Positions 48,798 through 57,556 of a DNA stretch of 64,000 bases are shown piece by piece. Origin of the DNA: a virus. Under the pieces are notes generated by a model. That model saw nothing but the letters and a program-made list of their open reading frames with translations. It ran no database searches and was not told where the DNA came from. Position 1 is the stretch's first letter. The number at the start of each line of letters is the position of its first letter. The stretch is from positions 62,001-126,000 of the IMG/VR virus record IMGVR_UViG_3300035698_009252; one strand, written 5' to 3'. Position numbers and translations under genes: made by a program.

Positions 48798-49658
48798 TTA
48801 GACCCTTGTGATGGCGAGGACTTGCAGTGCAAATGGGTTATATGCCCCAATGCCGAGCTGCTCGAAGATGCTGAATCCAATCAGGCGGTTCTTCGGGTCA
48901 TCGGCGGACAGCACCGTCAGCTCCGTACGCACCGGAATGCGACCGAAGAATTCGGGCTCACCGCAGACATACACGGTGCCTTCCGGCACAATGCGGCTGA
49001 CCATGAGCTTGGCACCCCAGAGGGTAGCCATGAGACCGGTCTTCAACAGAACGGCCTGCGTCTCGATGTCGAGCGTGTCCCTGTCCCACTTACGCAGGTC
49101 GGCGTAATCCTTGGCGTTCAGGAAGACGGACGCGACACGGATGTCGGTACGCTCCACGTTCGCGAAGGCATCTGCCAGGGCGTTCGCCGTCAGGTTGCCC
49201 GTGACGGGGATGCTCGGGTTCGGGTTCGTCGGGTCGGCGGCAAGGGCGTCCATAACTGCGAAAACCTTGCGGTCCTCTTCAGCCTGGATTTCGGCCTTGG
49301 CCAGGTCGACGGAGCGCTCAATCAGGTCGAAACGACGCTGCTTGATTTCCGTGAGCTGGATTTCCGGGTTCGACGCGATTTCGAAGAGCGGGAACAGAAC
49401 ACGCTTCGGCTTTGCGACCGCAACGATGTTCTCGCCTTCCTCACCGACCACGTAGGCGGTGATGTTCGGGTCCTTGTCGTAGATGGGGAGTGCGCCATCG
49501 GGAAGCGGCTCGACATAGAATGCCTTGCGACCGACCGAGGTGTAGTCCCTGCGACGACGCAGAGGCTGAATCATCGAGCTGGCCAAACGCTGGCGTCCTG
49601 CCGCCGTACGAATGTGCTGGCCAATGATTTCTTGTTTGGTTTGGTTGTCAACAGCCAT
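48798..49658 (-). CDS. Major capsid protein (HK97 fold)
   Basis: 286 residues. N-terminal arm with a basic patch (SSMIQPLRRRRDYTSVG), a strand-rich E-loop-like part, then the long spine helix region (RFDLIERSVDLAKAEIQAEE) and the P/A-domain end with VSRIVPEGTVYVCGEPEFFG, typical of HK97-fold capsids. No long N-terminal delta domain, matching the separate scaffold-like genes upstream. Followed by a strong terminator, preceded by a decoration-like gene. Confidence 0.85.
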   Translation of the reverse strand: MAVDNQTKQEIIGQHIRTAAGRQRLASSMIQPLRRRRDYTSVGRKAFYVEPLPDGALPIYDKDPNITAYVVGEEGENIVAVAKPKRVLFPLFEIASNPEIQLTEIKQRRFDLIERSVDLAKAEIQAEEDRKVFAVMDALAADPTNPNPSIPVTGNLTANALADAFANVERTDIRVASVFLNAKDYADLRKWDRDTLDIETQAVLLKTGLMATLWGAKLMVSRIVPEGTVYVCGEPEFFGRIPVRTELTVLSADDPKNRLIGFSIFEQLGIGAYNPFALQVLAITRV

Positions 49659-49759
49659 GGTTGTACCTAACCTTTCTTTTTGTGCTTCCGGTTTCAGTCG
49701 GCGTTATCGCCGCCCTGTCCTTCTTGCGTTTTGTTTCTTATCCACTCGCCTGAGCTGCT

Positions 49760-49786
49760 CCCCACCGGTTAGGGCGGGGAGCACTC
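49760..49786 (-). promoter_or_regulatory. Strong hairpin between decoration-like and capsid genes
   Basis: GCTCCCC-(13 nt)-GGGGAGC on the minus strand without a T-run. Likely a processing or stability element that sets capsid expression. Confidence 0.45.
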
Positions 49787-49791
49787 ACACG

Positions 49792-50286
49792 TTAGATGCG
49801 TTCGTCGAGTCCGAGCGTCGGGCTGGCCGTGCTCGGGGCCTTCGTCACGATACCGATGATTTCGCTCGACGCGGTCGTCTCGTTCGTCAGCATGCCCTGT
49901 GCGGAGCCGTACAGCTTGTTCCCCACCGCCCAGGTGATGTCCGCGTTGTCTGCTGCGTTGCGAGTTTCGTACACGTCCACCTCGACCGATGCCTGTGCCT
50001 TCATCACGGCGACCTTACCGCTCGCGACCGCCGGGGCATTCTCGAATGCCGCACCTGCTGCGTCGTTTACGAAAAGACCAACCGGAATCAAGCCGGTAGT
50101 CATCGGTACCACGGTGTAATCCAACCCGGCGGAAATTGCCGCGATGGAGCCACCGAGCACGCCGCGAGGCGTGTTGACGCTCAGCGTCGAGTTCGTGTTC
50201 ACGCCATAGTTGCTCTTGGTAAAGCAAGCATCCGACAGAACCGGAATCGAGTTGAGCTGCCCTCTGATGAGAATTGTGAGTGCCAT
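49792..50286 (-). CDS. Capsid decoration-like protein
   Basis: 164 residues, beta-rich and Ala/Gly/Thr-rich (GVLGGSIAAISAGLDYTVVP, AAGAAFENAPAVASGKVAV). Directly upstream of the capsid gene, as head decoration or DUF2190-like proteins often are. ATG behind GAGAGCTAAAAA. Confidence 0.5.
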   Translation of the reverse strand: MALTILIRGQLNSIPVLSDACFTKSNYGVNTNSTLSVNTPRGVLGGSIAAISAGLDYTVVPMTTGLIPVGLFVNDAAGAAFENAPAVASGKVAVMKAQASVEVDVYETRNAADNADITWAVGNKLYGSAQGMLTNETTASSEIIGIVTKAPSTASPTLGLDERI

Positions 50287-50322
50287 TTTTTAGCTCTCCC
50301 TTCCTACTGTTTTTTCTCCGGC

Positions 50323-51450
50323 TTACCTGAAGACACTGCTGACGTCCGGGGCCGTGTCCCAGATGCCGCTGATGTCATCCGCTCCACTGCCCTGACCTGC
50401 GGTCATGGCACGCGGCTGTCCACCAAGTTCCTTAATACCAGCCTTGGCCTTGCGAGCCTTCGGCTGAACCGTCTCGGCACCTTCCTTCGGGATGGTTTCA
50501 TCCTCGAAGATTTCTGCCAGACGGGGGTCTGCTTCGACATCGTCGCCCAGGTCCATCCCCGACGCGGAGGTCAGTTCGATGTCCAGTTCGTTCATGCCGC
50601 GACGCGGAGCGGAGGCTTCCTTCTTCTCGTCGTCCTCGTCCTCGTCATCATCCGCTTTCTTGTCCGAGGCATCGGAATCATCCTTCTTGGAATCATCCTT
50701 GTCGTCCTCGTCTTCGGCCTTCTTCGGCTCGACGGCGGCGTCCTTCTTGGACTCGTCACCCTTGTCGTCCTCGTCCTTGTCGTCGGCGGCTTCCTTGGCG
50801 TCGTCCTTCTTCGACTCGTCCTTGGCGTCGTCCTTCGACTCGTCAGCGGCTTCCTTGGATTCCTCGTCCTTCTTGGCGTCGTCCTTCTTGTCGTCGTCTT
50901 CGGCCTTCTTCGACTCGTCCTCGTCCTTCTTGTCGTCTTCGGCCTTCTTCGACTCCTCGTCGTCCTTCTTGTCGTCGTCTTCGGCGGCTTCCTTCTTGGA
51001 CTCCTCTTCTTCGTCCTTCTTGTCGTCCTCCGCGACGTAGAGTTCCTGCGAATCGACGAAACGCTGAAGTGTCCGGTCGAGAGCTTCAGGGCCGAGGGCC
51101 ATAAAGTCACGAGCCTGGGCTTCGATGGTCTCGTCATCGACCTTCTCGCCCAACAGGAGCACTGCCGCCCTGACCGCCTTCGATGCGGCTATCTTGACGG
51201 AAGCAACGGTCGGGCCGTTGGTTTCGGGGATACCGAAACCGATTTCGTCCCTGGCGTCACTCTTCCACTCGGTCCGCATGTCCGGGAAGGGGTGATTGGT
51301 GGTTTCCCACTCAATCCCGTATTCGTCACGTTTCTTGAACTTCCGTTCCGGCTGATTCACTGTACCGGGATAAGGGATGGAATCTTCCACCGCCCTACGC
51401 CCACGCGAAGCTGCCCGACGGGGGTCTGTAAGTCTGATTCTCCTTGCCAT
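50323..51450 (-). CDS. Highly acidic scaffold-like or prohead core protein
   Basis: 375 residues. N-terminal RRAASRGRRAVED, a helical part (residues 80-135), then a 130-residue Lys/Asp/Glu low-complexity stretch, and a C-terminal Arg/Lys/Ala part. Such charged disordered core proteins fill proheads and are digested by the prohead protease in T4-like systems (gp22/gp67 analogues). Position between protease and capsid genes agrees. Codon repeats make a long antisense frame here. Confidence 0.55.
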   Translation of the reverse strand: MARRIRLTDPRRAASRGRRAVEDSIPYPGTVNQPERKFKKRDEYGIEWETTNHPFPDMRTEWKSDARDEIGFGIPETNGPTVASVKIAASKAVRAAVLLLGEKVDDETIEAQARDFMALGPEALDRTLQRFVDSQELYVAEDDKKDEEEESKKEAAEDDDKKDDEESKKAEDDKKDEDESKKAEDDDKKDDAKKDEESKEAADESKDDAKDESKKDDAKEAADDKDEDDKGDESKKDAAVEPKKAEDEDDKDDSKKDDSDASDKKADDDEDEDDEKKEASAPRRGMNELDIELTSASGMDLGDDVEADPRLAEIFEDETIPKEGAETVQPKARKAKAGIKELGGQPRAMTAGQGSGADDISGIWDTAPDVSSVFR

Positions 51451-51452
51451 GA

Positions 51453-52136
51453 TTATGCCCTCCTCGATGCTTTCTTGGCGCGGGCACCAATGGCGTCAGA
51501 AATCCTGTCTATTCTGAGCGCCAATTCGGTGCGACCTTGCCGTTCCAAGTAACTAGCCACCCGGTCCAAGCGGTCACCCGCCCGGCCCAGACGGGCCACG
51601 TATTCTTCCGCAGCGGTATGACCGGTCGGAGCCACGTCCAGCATCGAATCGCCGGTTGTGAGTTCCTTCCCGTGTGCCACTTCCTCGACCGCGTCGAGGT
51701 AATCCTGCGAAATATCATCCTCGACGCCGGGAGCTGTCTCGCTGCCCTGCTTGCTGCTGCCCATCATTGGACCGTCGCAGAATTCTTCGCCGAGCCCCAA
51801 GTCCTCGTCCATGCCGAGTTCCTCGTCGAGGTCTTCTCCGAGTCCCAGGTCTTCGCCGAGCCCCAGGTCTTCGCCGAGTCCCAGGTCTTCGCCCATGCCG
51901 AGTTCGTCGACAACGACTGATTCGCCCAGGTCCTCATCCATGCCGAGTTCGTCGACAACTACCTCGTCTCCGAGCCCGCCCTCGTCGTCCATATAGGACA
52001 TCGCGTCCAAGCGACGGTCGAGTGCATCGATTTCAGAAGCAAGGGTTGGGGCATCGCTGCGCTGGGACTTTGGCTGGGCCGAACCCAGTTTCTGTTCCAG
52101 GGCCTCGACCCTATTCCTCAATGTTTTATCCGCCAT
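51453..52136 (-). CDS. Acidic repeat protein, scaffold-like
   Basis: 227 residues from MADKTLRNRVEALEQK behind AGGAGGACGG. N-terminal coiled coil, then acidic repeats of LGMGEDLGLGEDL type (residues about 60-120), then a helical C-terminus (RLGRAGDRLDRVASYLERQG) that somewhat resembles the leader amphipathic pattern. First gene after promoter-like element H. Probable prohead core component. Confidence 0.5.
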   Translation of the reverse strand: MADKTLRNRVEALEQKLGSAQPKSQRSDAPTLASEIDALDRRLDAMSYMDDEGGLGDEVVVDELGMDEDLGESVVVDELGMGEDLGLGEDLGLGEDLGLGEDLDEELGMDEDLGLGEEFCDGPMMGSSKQGSETAPGVEDDISQDYLDAVEEVAHGKELTTGDSMLDVAPTGHTAAEEYVARLGRAGDRLDRVASYLERQGRTELALRIDRISDAIGARAKKASRRA

Positions 52137-52176
52137 TTTCCGTCCTCCTGTCATTACGCAAAGACACCATTCAGTT

Positions 52177-52212
52177 CTACCCTATGAATGTATTATCAAA
52201 AAATAATTACAC
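52177..52212 (-). promoter_or_regulatory. Phage late promoter-like element H
   Basis: Minus strand GTGTAATTATTT, TTTGATA, 8 nt, ATAGGGTAG, upstream of the scaffold/decoration/capsid operon. Confidence 0.75.
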
Positions 52213-52256
52213 ATTACATTAGATAGATAGTGTCCGTGTTTTTCTTATTTTTGGGG

Positions 52257-52544
52257 TTACGTCATCAAACGCTTGGCCATCGCGACTAAACGACGGGCAA
52301 GTGCTTCACTCTCCGATGCCGACAACGGCCAATTCTTATTGGCGCGTGCGTTCTCGTCCTTGATATCTTCACTCACGGACTCGGGGATCGCTTCGGAGAC
52401 TTCCTTCGCCTCTTCTTTTGCCAACCCCTGGGCCTCATTCGCGAGTTCTTCGTCAATTCCGCCCTCAACCATCCTCTCAAGCGCGTCAATTTCCGCAAGG
52501 ATTCCACGCGGACCACGAGCCGTCAATCTCTGTCTTGTTCTCAT
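52257..52544 (-). CDS. Small protein with the CTS-like motif at its C-terminus
   Basis: 95 residues from MRTRQRLTARGPRG (6 nt after GGAG). Acidic middle (ELANEAQGLAKEEAKEVSEA), and the last 18 residues ESEALARRLVAMAKRLMT match the leader core that is N-terminal elsewhere. Next to the prohead protease and scaffold genes. Perhaps the docking partner or a core protein that uses the same helix. Confidence 0.6.
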   Translation of the reverse strand: MRTRQRLTARGPRGILAEIDALERMVEGGIDEELANEAQGLAKEEAKEVSEAIPESVSEDIKDENARANKNWPLSASESEALARRLVAMAKRLMT

Positions 52545-52555
52545 CTTCATCTCCT

Positions 52556-53548
52556 TTATTGCCACACACCACGAGCAACGCGCTCGATAATAGATTCACG
52601 ATTCCTACGTAGAAGTTCCTCGCGAGCCACACGCAAAACAATCATGCCAGCCCGGTCGGCAACTCTCAGCTTGAATAAATCCTCAACCGTTTCAGACAAT
52701 CTCGCCGTCGGGAATTGGAGAACCTGCGCGGCCTTTGGTATTTCGGAAATCAGGTGATTAAGTACGGCACCAACAAATGCGGGCTTGTCTACCCAACTTG
52801 CCTCAATAAATTTGACGGATTTCGGGTCACCCGCCAATTTACCGTCCTGCTCAATCATCCGGCCACACAACTCAGCGACTATGCGCTCAATACCATCCTC
52901 GTCCATAAAGGATTGCATGAGCTGCCTGTCAATGTGTTCGCAATTCGGGTCATTATCGGCGAGAACCTTGCCGCACCGGCTGCATGTGACATAATCCGCC
53001 AGACACCCCATACTCATTGTTGTGAGTTTCCCAGACGTAATATCTCGGACAAGACCACCGTGTTTCAGGTTCGTGGCAACGAGAATATCAATATAGTAGA
53101 CATCGGCTTCACGGCCCTTCTCGTCCTTGTAGCAAATGGGCCGGGCAACGGCATCCAGGATTTTGCCCTTGGAGAGTTCGGGGATTTGTACGTGCTCCAG
53201 GTAATTCTCTCCGCCAACGAACGAACGGAAAGTGGACAGTAATACCTCGTTCGTCCACGCATTACCGTTATTATTGACGAGTTCGGAGCACGCGGGTTCA
53301 ATATAGTAGCCATTTTTCGCGGTGGCAACTGACGAGACGATAGTACAATGGCTGAATAGATGGCTGTCCGGCGTAAAGGTGCCCCAGTCTACGTCAATAT
53401 CCCTGGCTACACGAACGCGGCCATGCCCGGACGCCAGACGGTGCCAATCCTGCCGGGGATTGGGAAGAATAGTGGCAACGGGCATATCCAGGCTGAACGT
53501 CCTGGCCCCGGCCATCATCAAACACGCATCTGTAGTGCAACGTCTCAT
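52556..53548 (-). CDS. Prohead maturation protease
   Basis: 330 residues from MRRCTTDACLMM (TAATG junction). Herpesvirus-protease-like fold signals: NYLEHVQIPELSKGKI with the catalytic His, KLTTMSMG with the catalytic Ser followed by a zinc-like CSRCGKVLADNDPNCEHI, a combination seen in phage prohead proteases of the T4 gp21/HK97 gp4 kind. Cleaves scaffold, capsid arms and targeting peptides in the prohead. A C-terminal Arg-rich helix (REELLRRNRESIIERVARG) resembles the leader subtype. Confidence 0.75.
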   Translation of the reverse strand: MRRCTTDACLMMAGARTFSLDMPVATILPNPRQDWHRLASGHGRVRVARDIDVDWGTFTPDSHLFSHCTIVSSVATAKNGYYIEPACSELVNNNGNAWTNEVLLSTFRSFVGGENYLEHVQIPELSKGKILDAVARPICYKDEKGREADVYYIDILVATNLKHGGLVRDITSGKLTTMSMGCLADYVTCSRCGKVLADNDPNCEHIDRQLMQSFMDEDGIERIVAELCGRMIEQDGKLAGDPKSVKFIEASWVDKPAFVGAVLNHLISEIPKAAQVLQFPTARLSETVEDLFKLRVADRAGMIVLRVAREELLRRNRESIIERVARGVWQ

Positions 53549-53844
53549 TATGTGGCTTCCTCTAAAATGTCCATCAATGCTGTTTGCAACACGGTCTCTT
53601 CGTAACTCGGCGTATCCCACTGAATCTTCCGCATGGCCTTGACAGCCTGCTGGGCATCTTTGGACAGCATCTCCATCTCACGAATGCCCAACTCAAGCCC
53701 ACGCCCACCCGCCTTAATCATGCGTTCGGCATTTGCCAGACGCTTGGACATACTCCCGTGCCCGGCAGACAGAACCTTTGAGATACGAGAAATGGCCCGC
53801 AGGTCTTCCTTTACCGCAAATAATTCGTGTGCCAGCTTTATCAT
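53548..53844 (-). CDS. Small helical protein with leader-like start
   Basis: 98 residues. N-terminus MIKLAHELFAVKEDLRAISR keeps the amphipathic pattern. All-helical with Met/Ala-rich heptads (GLELGIREMEMLSKDAQQAV). Between protease and another leader gene. Core or cargo protein by inference. Confidence 0.55.
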   Translation of the reverse strand: MIKLAHELFAVKEDLRAISRISKVLSAGHGSMSKRLANAERMIKAGGRGLELGIREMEMLSKDAQQAVKAMRKIQWDTPSYEETVLQTALMDILEEAT

Positions 53845-54365
53845 ATCCCCAATCTCCGCATAACGTGAGCCGCGCCTCTGCTGTCCAAACCCTTTACGAA
53901 TTCCAACAACTTCTCTTGCGGGTCAACCTCTGGCTCTGCATCCTGAATCGAATACTTCGCACGTGCCGCCATGATGACATTGGCCAACTTTGCGTCTCTA
54001 ACCTGAAACTCTTCACTGGACCAACCGTTACGCGGGAATGGGCCGCCCGCCCGTGTTCGCTCGTGCCCGTACTTTTTCAGTGCCGAATTGATATTCTGCA
54101 ACTTCGGCTTGGCCAGCGTGCCCACGCCTTGGTCGAATATCGTCGCACTGCGAGTCCTATCCCCACCGAGCCCGGAGCTGCGGCGTTCCTCCACGATTTT
54201 TAGCGACAGCTTGCCCGACGCCGTATTGAGGGACAATTCCGCTCTACGGCTGTTACTGTCGTACTCCCATTGCCAGTACGACGAGTTCTGGGCAATTAGC
54301 ACCTCGCCAGAGACAATGCCTCTGGCAAGACGCACCAATCGCCGAGCAATTGCCACCTCCCGCAT
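53841..54365 (-). CDS. Leader protein (CTS-like) in the head module
   Basis: 174 residues from MREVAIARRLVRLARGIVSG. Beta part after the leader (SSYWQWEYDSNSRRAELSLN, GKLSLKIVEERRSSG) and a helical end (KLLEFVKGLDSRGAAHVMRR). Shows that leader genes also lie beside the capsid and protease genes. Confidence 0.65.
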   Translation of the reverse strand: MREVAIARRLVRLARGIVSGEVLIAQNSSYWQWEYDSNSRRAELSLNTASGKLSLKIVEERRSSGLGGDRTRSATIFDQGVGTLAKPKLQNINSALKKYGHERTRAGGPFPRNGWSSEEFQVRDAKLANVIMAARAKYSIQDAEPEVDPQEKLLEFVKGLDSRGAAHVMRRLGI

Positions 54366-54420
54366 CGGAACCTCCATTTCAACTCACGCGCCCTTATGGA
54401 GCGACGCCGGAAAGGCAGGT

Positions 54421-54663
54421 TTAGGATACGGTGAGCGAGGCCGGGTTGTATGCCGACTTGTTGTCCGAAGTCGTGCCCGTCTTGCCGATACCGGGATGCT
54501 GCAAGTGGTCGGTGGATACCACCGGCTGCTTGATTGCCGACCGGTTCGTGATAGTCGAAACACGGGCCGGGGTCACAATACTGTTGTTCCCGAAGAAACC
54601 GATTGCTTCGTCCTCACGGACGCGACCTGCGGTCACGGTCTGATATGCCTTGGAATATGCCAT
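54421..54663 (-). CDS. Small virion-like protein
   Basis: 80 residues, Thr/Ser/Asn-rich (NNSIVTPARVSTITNRSAIK), no leader. GGAGGAAGAGGAA before ATG is a strong ribosome site, suggesting high expression. Similar in style to the proteins at 28792 and 57131. Not recognised. Confidence 0.5.
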   Translation of the reverse strand: MAYSKAYQTVTAGRVREDEAIGFFGNNSIVTPARVSTITNRSAIKQPVVSTDHLQHPGIGKTGTTSDNKSAYNPASLTVS

Positions 54664-54703
54664 TTCCTCTTCCTCCTTGCGGCTTTATGCCGCCTTATTA
54701 CCG

Positions 54704-55018
54704 TTACAATGAAGCCTGAATTTCAGCCGCGCTCTCCTGGAGCCCGTACTTGTTCGCATATTGCAACACGAACTTCTTGAAAGACGTAATCCCGTGCTTG
54801 CACAGATTGTTGTTCGGATTGGACGGGCCACCATTGACCGGGTCCGGGAACAAATTCCGAAGGTAATCATTTATGTCCAACCAGTAGAAATCCCACGCCT
54901 GCTGAGGAAGCTTCGCAGCCAGCTTGGCATACTTCCTCTTGGACACCCTGTGAGACTTGATATGAGCATCCGTGACTTTTTTCGAATACCCCTGTCCGCA
55001 TATTACACACGCTGTCAT
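54704..55018 (-). CDS. MucR-like single zinc-finger protein
   Basis: 104 residues. CVICGQGYSKKVTDAHIKSH supplies C2H2-like ligands, followed by RKYAKLAAKLPQQAWDFYWL. Resembles zinc-finger modules of phage homing endonucleases but lacks a nuclease domain. ATGA overlap with upstream gene. Confidence 0.5.
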   Translation of the reverse strand: MTACVICGQGYSKKVTDAHIKSHRVSKRKYAKLAAKLPQQAWDFYWLDINDYLRNLFPDPVNGGPSNPNNNLCKHGITSFKKFVLQYANKYGLQESAAEIQASL

Positions 55019-56265
55019 TGTTGTATTGTCCTTACTCGCCGGGACGCTTCAATCTCCACCTCAACCGTGCCGTCCGGCTCTACTTCGATTTCAACCTTGG
55101 GTCTTTCCAAAATGACCTTGCCGCTTGGAATCTTGAAACCGCAATCCGGGCACGTCAAAAGTTTCTCGCTCTTCGTGAACTTCTGGTCCTCCATGTCCTT
55201 CTTACACGACGGACAAAGGGAATTCCCATCTTGCTGTTCCCGCCTGGTCTTCCGGTACACGCGCCCCTTGTCGCCCCAGTAGAGAGCACGGCGACTGCGG
55301 AGTTCGTTAAAATCCGGGCACTCCGCCTCCCGGCGGCTTTTGAGTCCGCTACCAATAACCTCGAACGCAGGACGGTTCTTGAAATCGCGGATAATGCCCT
55401 TGTCTTCCCACTCGGCCATGACCTCGCCACTCTCCTGGTCGATGATTTGGCCACCATAAATCGCTCCGCGCATGCCAAGATGCCCATTCACGCCACCGGG
55501 CTCGGTACTCTCATTCATCTTCTCGACGTATTTCCTGATGCTGGAGGCTGTGGGCCTGCCGTACACCCTCTTCCACTCCGAATCCGTCGTGCGGTACCGG
55601 CTAAAAACGGGATAAGCCTTAAAAACGTAACGGATACTCCTGGATGAACCTGCGGACCTGGGCATAACAGGCGAACTCTCACCTTCGGCACCCTCAGCCA
55701 CACCCTCGTCCCAGTGGGTTTCGCTCACGCGGTCGACGACCCCGTCATCTTCCCACCGCGTCGTCACCCGTTCCACGATGGCTGCATTCCGCCCCCGCCG
55801 CCGGGAAGCCTCGATTTCGACGGGTTCCGTGGGGGCAATCTTCGGACCGGCCTCGGCCTCTTCCATCATTTCGGGTGCCAAATCCTTCTGGAGATTCTGC
55901 ATGATACTGAATCCACCACCTCTGGGCTGCTCAATCCCGTGCGTCTTGGGGTCTCCCACGTACTGGTCACCCGACGGCACATCCTCTACAGCCGAACGAC
56001 GGCCACGACGACTCGCATCCATTTCCATGCGCTCTACCAGGAAATTCGAAGCGTGTTGTACCTCGTCCGGGTCGTGCTGGCTTTCACCACCATCGCCCCA
56101 ATTCACAAATACCTTGGCACACTTCAAGTCGACTCTCGTCACTTCCCCGACGAAATCGATACTGCCCGCAACGACGGAAGTTACGATATCTCCGGGATTA
56201 AAGCGTTCAACTTGCTTGCGCAAATCAGAAGCTAAGACCATTGTTCCTCTACGTGTCCGCATCAT
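55015..56265 (-). CDS. Zinc-ribbon protein with three EIEASRR-type motifs
   Basis: 416 residues. N-terminal SH3-like barrel (FNPGDIVTSVVAGSIDFVGE, KVFVNWGDGG). MEMDASRRGRRSA, PVEIEASRRRGRNA and VEIEASRRVRTIQQ are three copies of an acidic-Ala-Ser-Arg-Arg motif at residues about 80, 150 and 405. Zinc ribbon CPSCKKD...CPDCGFKI near residue 350. The motifs could be prohead protease sites that release pieces. First gene after promoter-like element I. Confidence 0.55.
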   Translation of the reverse strand: MMRTRRGTMVLASDLRKQVERFNPGDIVTSVVAGSIDFVGEVTRVDLKCAKVFVNWGDGGESQHDPDEVQHASNFLVERMEMDASRRGRRSAVEDVPSGDQYVGDPKTHGIEQPRGGGFSIMQNLQKDLAPEMMEEAEAGPKIAPTEPVEIEASRRRGRNAAIVERVTTRWEDDGVVDRVSETHWDEGVAEGAEGESSPVMPRSAGSSRSIRYVFKAYPVFSRYRTTDSEWKRVYGRPTASSIRKYVEKMNESTEPGGVNGHLGMRGAIYGGQIIDQESGEVMAEWEDKGIIRDFKNRPAFEVIGSGLKSRREAECPDFNELRSRRALYWGDKGRVYRKTRREQQDGNSLCPSCKKDMEDQKFTKSEKLLTCPDCGFKIPSGKVILERPKVEIEVEPDGTVEVEIEASRRVRTIQQ

Positions 56266-56270
56266 TCATC

Positions 56271-56308
56271 CTCCACCCTTGGTAGTGAATATCAAAGAAT
56301 TATCACAC
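56271..56308 (-). promoter_or_regulatory. Phage late promoter-like element I
   Basis: Minus strand GTGTGATAATTC, TTTGATA, 8 nt, CAAGGGTGGAGG; the ATAGG is CAAGG here. Upstream of the gene at 55015-56265. Confidence 0.7.
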
Positions 56309-56320
56309 AATGTCGTCTTC

Positions 56321-56785
56321 TCACGTCCGCTTTTGCGGACGCTTTCCCCTACGAGGCCCTCCCGCTCCCAACGAGACTGCAAGCTCCACAGGCCATTTCG
56401 GTCGGAATTTTCTATCTGTCAAGGCCACTTTCCTGATATTGCGAAGGGCAAATCCCTTGATGTGCCTATCTCTCATGTCGTATGCAAAAAGCATTTTCCG
56501 GCGGCCAACTCTCAGCTTGCGATACCGGTACGAATATGGAGCCACGATATATTTTTTCGTCTCTCCCGTAGTTGTTTTCCGGTAGGTAATGATAACCTGA
56601 ACCAATCGCAAAGACGCCTCGACAATGGCAACCTTCTTGTTTCTGAGTGCGAACATAGTGCCGTATCGAGGTTTGCGCCCTACCCGGCGCGGCAATCGAC
56701 GAGGAGCCTTCTTCTCCTGACCCTCCATGAACTTTTCGACAGAACTGGAGAAATCCTTGAGAATTGCATCTGCAAATGACGCCAT
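56321..56785 (-). CDS. WYL-domain-like protein
   Basis: 154 residues. N-terminal helix and basic linker (KKAPRRLPRRVGRKPRYG), then KYIVAPYSYRYRKLRVG, MLFAYDMRDRHIKGFALRNI and a PKWPVEL end: the pattern of a single WYL-like domain, an SH3-like fold that senses nucleic acids or nucleotides in bacterial regulators. No HTH is attached, so it is a stand-alone form. Confidence 0.65.
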   Translation of the reverse strand: MASFADAILKDFSSSVEKFMEGQEKKAPRRLPRRVGRKPRYGTMFALRNKKVAIVEASLRLVQVIITYRKTTTGETKKYIVAPYSYRYRKLRVGRRKMLFAYDMRDRHIKGFALRNIRKVALTDRKFRPKWPVELAVSLGAGGPRRGKRPQKRT

Positions 56786-56801
56786 ATCTAAACCTCTATC
56801 C

Positions 56802-57131
56802 TCATGGCAACCTGTTCGACCCCGTCACGGCGTCGGTGATACCACTACGATTGGCCTCCGAGCCAATTCCCTGGTTGTACATGTATTCCCCTTCGGCCAA
56901 GTCGCGAGCATTTACGGCTGTCACGATATCCGCCGGGTCATTGGACCAGGACTCACATGCCCGGCCCAAACTAGGGTCATCGACCGGCTGCTGCCTGAAT
57001 CCCCGGCTATCCCCACCCCGACGGAACCAGTACAGAGCTGGGCAATACGTACTATGCACGCAAGCAGAACATCCTTGCCCTGGCTGACGAACCACCGTAC
57101 CCAGCACGGGGTATGGAAAACTGTAATCCAT
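56802..57131 (-). CDS. Small Cys-containing protein
   Basis: 109 residues. Has CSACVHSTYCPALYWFRRGG, four Cys in a short span, then a polar tail. Metal-binding possible. Shares a base with the neighbouring gene at 57131. Not recognised. Confidence 0.45.
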   Translation of the reverse strand: MDYSFPYPVLGTVVRQPGQGCSACVHSTYCPALYWFRRGGDSRGFRQQPVDDPSLGRACESWSNDPADIVTAVNARDLAEGEYMYNQGIGSEANRSGITDAVTGSNRLP

Positions 57132-57556
57132 TAAGCCCCTACAACTCGGTCTCCACCCGTCCTTCTCTCAAACCGGCCATCCGCTTCCTTCTCATCCACC
57201 GGAGTCAACGTGCTCGTCGGGTCATTCTCCCACCGGGTCTTGTCCACGATGGTTGTAACCGCCGGAGTCCCGGCATGCGGGAACGTGCCTCCGTCACCGT
57301 GCATGACCTGGTCATCCACGATGTTCCGACCCAGTTTGACAACCCGAGACCGCTGCATTTCCACCGGCCCGGCAGCTTCACCGCTGAATGCCGGAGTCCC
57401 CTGCGGAATACGATTGTCCTTCTCCCAAGCCATATCCCCTTCACGGGAAGTTGCCTTACCGGGATAAAACTGGGTACGACTGGCCTGGGATGGGGATTGC
57501 TGCCCCGCACCGAGGTCATTGCTTGTGTAATCTACTCTTTCGTTTGTCGCCATCAT
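57131..57556 (-). CDS. Small polar protein
   Basis: 141 residues, disordered and polar, Gly/Thr/Asp-rich (TSNDLGAGQQSPSQASRTQF), ends KEADGRFERRTGGDRVVGA. No leader. Overlaps the upstream gene by 4 nt. Possibly a minor virion protein. Confidence 0.45.
   Translation of the reverse strand: MMATNERVDYTSNDLGAGQQSPSQASRTQFYPGKATSREGDMAWEKDNRIPQGTPAFSGEAAGPVEMQRSRVVKLGRNIVDDQVMHGDGGTFPHAGTPAVTTIVDKTRWENDPTSTLTPVDEKEADGRFERRTGGDRVVGA

Noticed and set aside
49612-51552. 646-codon open frame on the plus strand
   Set aside because: Antisense to the acidic scaffold-like gene; composition (Leu/Val/Gly repeats) mirrors the Lys/Asp codon repeats, and no plus-strand gene is supported elsewhere.
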